Source of the DNA: Mucilaginibacter sp.
GTDB taxonomy: Bacteria; Bacteroidota; Bacteroidia; Sphingobacteriales; Sphingobacteriaceae
Reading direction: 5' to 3'
NCBI RefSeq assembly: GCF_028288225.1
Contig: NZ_JAQBOC010000031.1
Span: forward strand, 124,001-188,000
Length of the DNA: 64,000 nt
Part shown: one piece after another, positions 59,462 through 64,000 of the stretch
Position numbering within the stretch: position 1 is the first letter of the stretch
Layout of the letters: the number at the start of each line of letters is the position of its first letter
Made by a program: the position numbers and the translations under genes
The notes under the pieces: generated by a model
Database searches by the model: none
Told to the model about the DNA's origin: nothing
What the model saw: the letters and a program-made list of their open reading frames with translations, nothing else

Positions 59462-59551
59462 GTTAGTCATTGGTCATTAGGTCATTAGTAAAACGAGGCG
59501 ACCTATGCAATCAACCAATGACTAATGACACAATGACTAATGACCAACACT
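59462..59551. repeat. CAATGACTAATGA word inverted repeat before the second permease
   Basis: Left words GTTAGTCATTGGTCATTAG face right words ACCAATGACTAATGACAC and CAATGACTAATGACC. The right half, 59515-59549, is nearly the same as the leader at 56991-57024. It ends at the ATG of the second permease, so that an upstream ATG (59540) falls inside the repeat. Confidence 0.8.
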
Positions 59552-61978
59552 ATGATAAGGAACTATTTAAAAATCGCTGTAAGGCAATTGCGTAAACAAA
59601 AAATGTATTCAGCCATTAAAATTGGTGGCTTTGCACTGAGCATTGCCGCTTGCTTATTAATTGGGCTGTACATTAAAAATGAGCTTAGTTATGATAAGTC
59701 GTATCCTGATACTGACCGCATTTATCGCATTGTTGAAAATTATGCTCACGATGGTAAGGTAGAAAGCGGAGATGATTACCCCGCGCCGATGGGTAAGGCC
59801 TTGAAGGCGGATATTCCGGAAATAGAGAAATCTGCCCGGTTAATGCCTAATTCTCTTTTCCCCGGAGCAGGAAGCAATGAGTTGCGCCGTGTCGACCAGG
59901 TGGAAAATACACACGAAGAAGGTTTTACCTATGCCGACCAGGAGCTACTTGATATATTGAAGACGCCAATGGTTTATGGCGACAGGGCAAAAGCGCTTGC
60001 CGAGCCTTTAACTATGGTTATCACCAGGCGCAAGGCTGATAAATACTTTCCTCATCAAAACCCAGTTGGCAAGGTGATGTATTTAAATAACGACAAAACC
60101 AAACCATACAGGATTGGAGGCGTAATGGAAAACCCTCCGGCAACATCACATTTGCAGTATGATTTTTTACTTAGTCTTAACGGTGTTGAATTTTACAAAG
60201 GCGAGCAAACCAACTGGAACGCCAGCAATTACCCCAGTTATATTTTGGTTAAAGCAGGCACTGACCCCGTTAAGTTAGCTAAAAAGATAACTGACGATAT
60301 AATAGGAAGGTATATTTTGCCGACCCTGCTCGCTCAAAATTATAAGGATGCCGCTTTAGAAGTAAAAAAACTGTCGTTTACACTGCAGCCCATAAGCGAC
60401 ATCCATTTAAGATACGGTATTTATGATGAATTTCAGCATGGCGATATTCGTTTTATATGGTTATTTGCCGCAGTGGCAGGTTTTATATTAACAATTGCCT
60501 GTATAAACTTCATCAATCTTTCAACAGCTAAATCGGCAAATCGGGCTAAAGAGGTTGGGCTCCGCAAAGTGGTTGGCTCAACACGTTATAGTCTTATTCA
60601 ACAGTTTCTTGCCGAATCGCTGCTGTATAGCGTGCTTTCATTTATCACCGGTATTTTGCTGGCATGGGCGTTGCTTCCCTACTTTAATATATTGGCTTCA
60701 AAAACCTTAACCATGCCATGGAATGCCCTGTGGTTTGCTCCCGTAATATTGGGAGCGGCACTTATTGTAGGCATAGCGGCGGGTATTTATCCTGCATTTT
60801 ATCTTTCATCATTTAAACCGGCAAGTGTTTTAAAGGGATCGATCAGTACTGGGAGCAAAAACTCCCTGCTGCGGAACGGGCTGGTAGTTTTCCAGTTTAC
60901 TACCTCAATTATACTCATCATCAGCACTTTTGTTATTTATAACCAGATGCAGTACATCATGAATTTGAAGCTCGGTTTTAATAAAGACCAGGTGGTAATG
61001 TTGCAGGGAACCAATACTCTGGGCGATAATGGCGTAAAAAACCTCAAGCAGGAATTGCTGAAGCTGTCGTCAGTAAAAAGTGTAGCCATCAGCGATTATT
61101 TGCCTGTAGCCGGGACAAAAAGAAATGGTAATACTTACTATAATGATGGTAAAACAAAAGTTGAAACTGGCGTTGATACGCAGTTTTGGATAGCTGACGA
61201 AGATTATCTTAAAACATTTGATATAAAACTGGTAGAAGGTGCTAACTTTTCGCCCGGCGACCAAACAGGAGGCGTGATCATTAATCAAACAATGGTCCGT
61301 AAGCTAAATCTGAAAAACCCTGTCGGCAAAATAATTACTAATGGCTATGGACGGCCCCGGGTAATAGGTGTGATAAAGGATTTTAATTTCGAATCGCTCA
61401 GGCAGCCGGTTGGCGCGCTGGCAATAACTTACGGCATAAGCAATTCTATTGTATCGGTAAAAGTAAATGGCGGCAATATGCGCAATACCATGGTCGAAAT
61501 AAACACTTTGTGGAAGAACATATCCCCATCGCAACCCATACGCTATACGTTTATGGACGAGCGTTTTGCAAGCAGCTATGCTGATGTACAAAGGATGGGC
61601 AGCATATTTACAAGTTTTGCTGTATTAGCAATTATCATAGCGTGTTTGGGTTTGTTTGCATTAGCCGCTTTTATGGCCGAGCAGCGCAGCAAAGAAATTG
61701 GCATCCGCAAGGTGCTGGGTGCAAGTATACAAAGCATTACCAGGTTGTTATCTTTAGATTTTGTGAAGCTGGTGATGCTCTCAATAATCATCGCGTCACC
61801 AATAGCCTGGTGGGCAATGAACAAGTGGCTGCAGGATTTTACCTATCGCGCACCAATAAGCTGGTGGATCTTTGCCTGTGCAGGCGTTTTAGCTATTGTA
61901 ATCGCCTTGGTAACGGTAAGTTTTCAATCAATAAAAGCCGCTATTGCCAACCCGGTGAAGGCGTTGAGGGGGGAGTAA
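59552..61978 (+). CDS. MacB/FtsX-type ABC transporter permease
   Basis: An 808-residue protein with the same architecture as the gene before it: N-terminal helix (SAIKIGGFALSIAACLLIGLYI), MacB-like periplasmic domain, a central block (STAKSANRAKEVGLRKVVGSTRYSLIQQFLAESL), and a second half with EQRSKEIGIRKVLGASIQSI. The C-terminus ends SIKAAIANPVKALRGE versus SLKTE in the other. I start at ATG 59552 (MIRNYLKI), which lines up with the first permease start. Tandem pair without ATPase. The pair probably forms a heterodimeric or two parallel exporters. Confidence 0.9.
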   Translation: MIRNYLKIAVRQLRKQKMYSAIKIGGFALSIAACLLIGLYIKNELSYDKSYPDTDRIYRIVENYAHDGKVESGDDYPAPMGKALKADIPEIEKSARLMPNSLFPGAGSNELRRVDQVENTHEEGFTYADQELLDILKTPMVYGDRAKALAEPLTMVITRRKADKYFPHQNPVGKVMYLNNDKTKPYRIGGVMENPPATSHLQYDFLLSLNGVEFYKGEQTNWNASNYPSYILVKAGTDPVKLAKKITDDIIGRYILPTLLAQNYKDAALEVKKLSFTLQPISDIHLRYGIYDEFQHGDIRFIWLFAAVAGFILTIACINFINLSTAKSANRAKEVGLRKVVGSTRYSLIQQFLAESLLYSVLSFITGILLAWALLPYFNILASKTLTMPWNALWFAPVILGAALIVGIAAGIYPAFYLSSFKPASVLKGSISTGSKNSLLRNGLVVFQFTTSIILIISTFVIYNQMQYIMNLKLGFNKDQVVMLQGTNTLGDNGVKNLKQELLKLSSVKSVAISDYLPVAGTKRNGNTYYNDGKTKVETGVDTQFWIADEDYLKTFDIKLVEGANFSPGDQTGGVIINQTMVRKLNLKNPVGKIITNGYGRPRVIGVIKDFNFESLRQPVGALAITYGISNSIVSVKVNGGNMRNTMVEINTLWKNISPSQPIRYTFMDERFASSYADVQRMGSIFTSFAVLAIIIACLGLFALAAFMAEQRSKEIGIRKVLGASIQSITRLLSLDFVKLVMLSIIIASPIAWWAMNKWLQDFTYRAPISWWIFACAGVLAIVIALVTVSFQSIKAAIANPVKALRGE

Positions 61979-62113
61979 TGGCAGTTGGCAGTAGCAGTTG
62001 GCAGTTGGCAGTTGGCAGTTTGTCTGAATCAGAATTTACAGAATTATAGAATTTTCATGATGAGCCGTTTTAATTCTGTTCATTTTAAAATTCTGTAAAT
62101 TCTGATTCAGACA
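61979..62113. repeat. GTTGGCA tandem repeat and perfect 25-base inverted repeat
   Basis: GCAGTTG/GTTGGCA words recur five times in 61979-62020. They are followed by a perfect inverted repeat of 25 bases, 62021-62045 with 62089-62113, around a 43-base loop. The inverted repeat lies between convergent genes, 43 bases after the permease stop and eight bases before the hypothetical gene's stop, so it may terminate both. Confidence 0.9.
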
Positions 62114-62121
62114 ACATTTGT

Positions 62122-62901
62122 TTACCAAATAAACAGCGGCACCAACCATATTGGTGATATATAATACGGGTCGTAATAGGGTTGATAATATTCTACCGTT
62201 TCTTCCTCAACAACGGTGGTGGTGGTAGTGCCTCCGCCTCCGTAATTTGTATTATTGTTTTGTTTTTGTTCCTCCTCCATCAGCCTGATCATTAATTCCG
62301 ATCCCTGGTTTATCATGTCTACCATGGCATCTTCGCCAACATCTTCGGGTTTAATGGCTGTGTTGCAAATTTCTTCTATCTCATTCCATACATTATCTGA
62401 AACAAGCTCATTTTGCCAGCCTGCTGCGGTGGTATCAAACCTATTTTCGTTTATGAACGACATAAATACAATTTCAGCCGGATCTGCCTTTTTAAACATG
62501 GCCACGGCAATGCGCAGGTCGTCAAACCGGTCATCGTTTGTAAAGTCAACCCAGGCATCGTCGGTATCGAAGTCAAAATAGCGGTCAAAAGCAAATTCGC
62601 CTTTTTCCAGGTCTACAAACGAAAAAACATCATACAATTTAAGGTATTCGGTATAACGCTTCATAAAGGTGTCAAAAATGCCTTTGCCCCTGGCGCTAAC
62701 CTGGTAGTTTGAACCTGAAGTAATTACATAGCCTTTTGCAACAAGGTCGGTAAATAAAGACTGCAGCACACTATCATCGCCGGAAGCATTGCTATTAAAC
62801 TGATGTGAGCCGTTTATCATTTCGTTTAAAAGGATAATGGCCTTAAATGTTTTTTTATTATCGTTTGTTAAAACAGTGTTTTTTCTTAATTGAATAGTCA
62901 T
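62122..62901 (-). CDS. Hypothetical protein with aromatic C-terminal tail
   Basis: A 259-residue protein that I do not recognise. There is no signal peptide. Residues 1-160 look globular and acidic (VDLEKGEFAFDRYFDFDTDDAWVDF). After a linker with NNNTNYGGGGTTTTTVVEEE, the end is Tyr- and Pro-rich with a hydrophobic last turn (YYDPYYISPIWLVPLFIW). The tail might insert in a membrane or bind a partner. The start at ATG 62901 is well separated from the next gene. The neighbour at 63002 also has a Tyr-rich segment. Confidence 0.6.
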   Translation of the reverse strand: MTIQLRKNTVLTNDNKKTFKAIILLNEMINGSHQFNSNASGDDSVLQSLFTDLVAKGYVITSGSNYQVSARGKGIFDTFMKRYTEYLKLYDVFSFVDLEKGEFAFDRYFDFDTDDAWVDFTNDDRFDDLRIAVAMFKKADPAEIVFMSFINENRFDTTAAGWQNELVSDNVWNEIEEICNTAIKPEDVGEDAMVDMINQGSELMIRLMEEEQKQNNNTNYGGGGTTTTTVVEEETVEYYQPYYDPYYISPIWLVPLFIW

Positions 62902-63001
62902 ATCTATTGATTAGAACAGTTCCTGAAAAACCGTGACTTTAAAAATTTATTTTAGTTAGCACTAATTCTTGAAATTCTTGCCGATTAATTCGTGTTTGTT
63001 A

Positions 63002-63736
63002 TTATCTCCTGCGGCCAAATCCGCCACGACTGCGCCCAAAGCCTGATCTGCCGGAACTTGAACCCCTGCTGCCAAAACCACCACTTCTTACGGTATGTGA
63101 ACTACGAGTGCCGAATGACCGTTGGGATCTTACCGGATTGCTTAAGCTGCTCCGGCTGCTCATTCTTGACGACATCGCCGGTGAAGTAGTTGGCCTGAAA
63201 GTGGTATAAGTACGCGTGCGGGTATAGTATGACGGATAGTAACCATAATGATACATAGGCATATAATAGCCGTGTGGCCGTAAAAAATAACTTAATATCA
63301 GGAAGTCAGTAAATGAAAAGGACGAGTGATAGTAATTGTTGCTGCCTACATAATTCGGATTGCCCTGTATGTTCAGATCAGCTGTGTTATTATTAGCAGC
63401 GGGGGTTACATTAATACTTGCAACCGTAACTGATTCACTGTTACTTACATCGTCAATTACTTTCAGCTTGTTATTGTCGCCTTCCTGCACTTTCAGGTAA
63501 TCAATATTACCGTCCTTATCCAGGTCGAGATTGTTGATCTGGTTAGCAGGGTTGTTAATGGCCTTCTCCAGCGTTTGCGGATCGGTGCTGGTTTTAACAA
63601 ATTGGGCCAGCTTGTTTACATCAAAGCCTGCCGTAGTATTATTTTCAATGGTTACATTGTTTTGTTGTGGCTGATTTTGGCTGCACGCCGAAGCCAGCAA
63701 TACTAAACCTGTAAGCGCTATAAATATTTTTTTCAT
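63002..63736 (-). CDS. Lipoprotein with EF-hand-like motif and Ser/Gly/Arg-rich tail
   Basis: A 244-residue predicted lipoprotein: lipobox cysteine near position 18 (LLASACSQ). An EF-hand-like calcium motif is seen in DLDKDGNIDYLKV (near 76-88), followed by Asn/Thr-rich sequence and an aromatic segment (YYMPMYHYGYYPSYYTRTRTY). The C-terminal 70 residues are Ser, Gly and Arg repeats (SGGFGSRGSSSGRSGF-like, ending GGFGRRR). I recognise no family. It is probably periplasmic or exposed, with the tail perhaps binding nucleic acid or acidic polymer. Confidence 0.65.
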   Translation of the reverse strand: MKKIFIALTGLVLLASACSQNQPQQNNVTIENNTTAGFDVNKLAQFVKTSTDPQTLEKAINNPANQINNLDLDKDGNIDYLKVQEGDNNKLKVIDDVSNSESVTVASINVTPAANNNTADLNIQGNPNYVGSNNYYHSSFSFTDFLILSYFLRPHGYYMPMYHYGYYPSYYTRTRTYTTFRPTTSPAMSSRMSSRSSLSNPVRSQRSFGTRSSHTVRSGGFGSRGSSSGRSGFGRSRGGFGRRR

Positions 63737-64000
63737 GATATTTTTGAGGATTTGCCGGCTCTCGCAGCTTTATTGATCTTTGCGTATGCCGGTGGGCTGT
63801 TTTATTTTTATTTATGTTGTTTAGATACAGGCATCGGCCCGGATGTTACAAACAAATTTAAGAATTATTGGGGGAAGTCCGAAAAGTATGAAAAGTCAGT
63901 AAAGTCCGAAAGTTAAAGGAATCAATATGGCGCAATATTTTAAAATCAGCGGCGGTTTTGCTATAATTGCTGCCCGGTAATACCAAGCCGGCAATTATAA
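63737..64000. other. Terminal intergenic sequence
   Basis: No gene is seen in the last 264 bases. Around 63876-63916 the words AAGTCCGAAAAGT and AAAGTCAGTAAAGTCCG recur, another word-type repeat. Confidence 0.5.

Noticed and set aside
61979..62020. GTTGGCA array as CRISPR or microsatellite in a gene
   Set aside because: The unit is only seven bases, lies between stop codons and has no spacers.

Overview
The window looks like a chromosomal segment from a Bacteroidota bacterium, most likely of the family Sphingobacteriaceae (Mucilaginibacter/Pedobacter type). The evidence is a moderately AT-rich composition, TTTG/TAnnTTTG promoter boxes, absence of Shine-Dalgarno sequences, many small outer-membrane beta-barrels, the GldA and GldFG ABC transporter, and the Bacteroidota-specific HU-CCDC81/SPOR protein. 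I found no rRNA, tRNA, CRISPR array, prophage or intact insertion sequence. The assignment rests on family recognition only; no search was run.

Layout. 1-6.1 kb: a hypothetical gene, a GH130 glycosidase, an OmpR-type two-component pair, a DUF58 protein and thioredoxin. 6.3-10.9 kb: a short GldA-like ATPase, an ORF6N-domain protein whose gene holds a perfect 29-bp palindrome, a small beta-barrel, a TPR histidine kinase and ribosomal protein S20. 11-18.2 kb: a phospholipase C-like protein, DedA, two coupled DUF4397 lipoproteins, dnaN and a fused gldFG. 18.2-24.1 kb: three more copies of the small beta-barrel family among a START-domain protein, a hydrolase, OsmC, EngB and a VOC protein. 24.4-36.7 kb: transporters (APC, MFS, MarC), the coupled set guaA / lipoprotein / RsmB-like methyltransferase, a VapBC-like pair and housekeeping singletons.

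36.7-39.8 kb: an Omp85-like barrel, then an AT-rich island with two lone receiver proteins around two tandem Cys4 microproteins of identical CxxC-N27-CxxC spacing. 39.9-50.7 kb: a DUF922 putative protease, then a long envelope operon: a giant TPR protein, an outer-membrane barrel, HU-CCDC81/SPOR, ExbB, ExbD, a TonB-like protein and folC. 50.9-64 kb: lipocalin/HxlR divergent pair, aldo/keto reductase, Gfo/Idh oxidoreductase, a small DUF6496 protein, AI-2E transporter, class A beta-lactamase-like serine hydrolase, two tandem MacB/FtsX-type permeases and two hypothetical proteins.

The most unusual global feature is between genes. Many intergenic regions carry short repeated 'words' (GTTGATT, GTTGGCA, CAATGACTAATGA, GAGATATGAGATTTGAGA and others) arranged as imperfect to perfect inverted repeats, often ending just before a start codon. 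The same few word classes recur at unrelated loci. There is also a REP-doublet-like element at 56709-56823, and a set of TAnnTTTG boxes only 3-4 bases before ATG that suggests leaderless transcripts.
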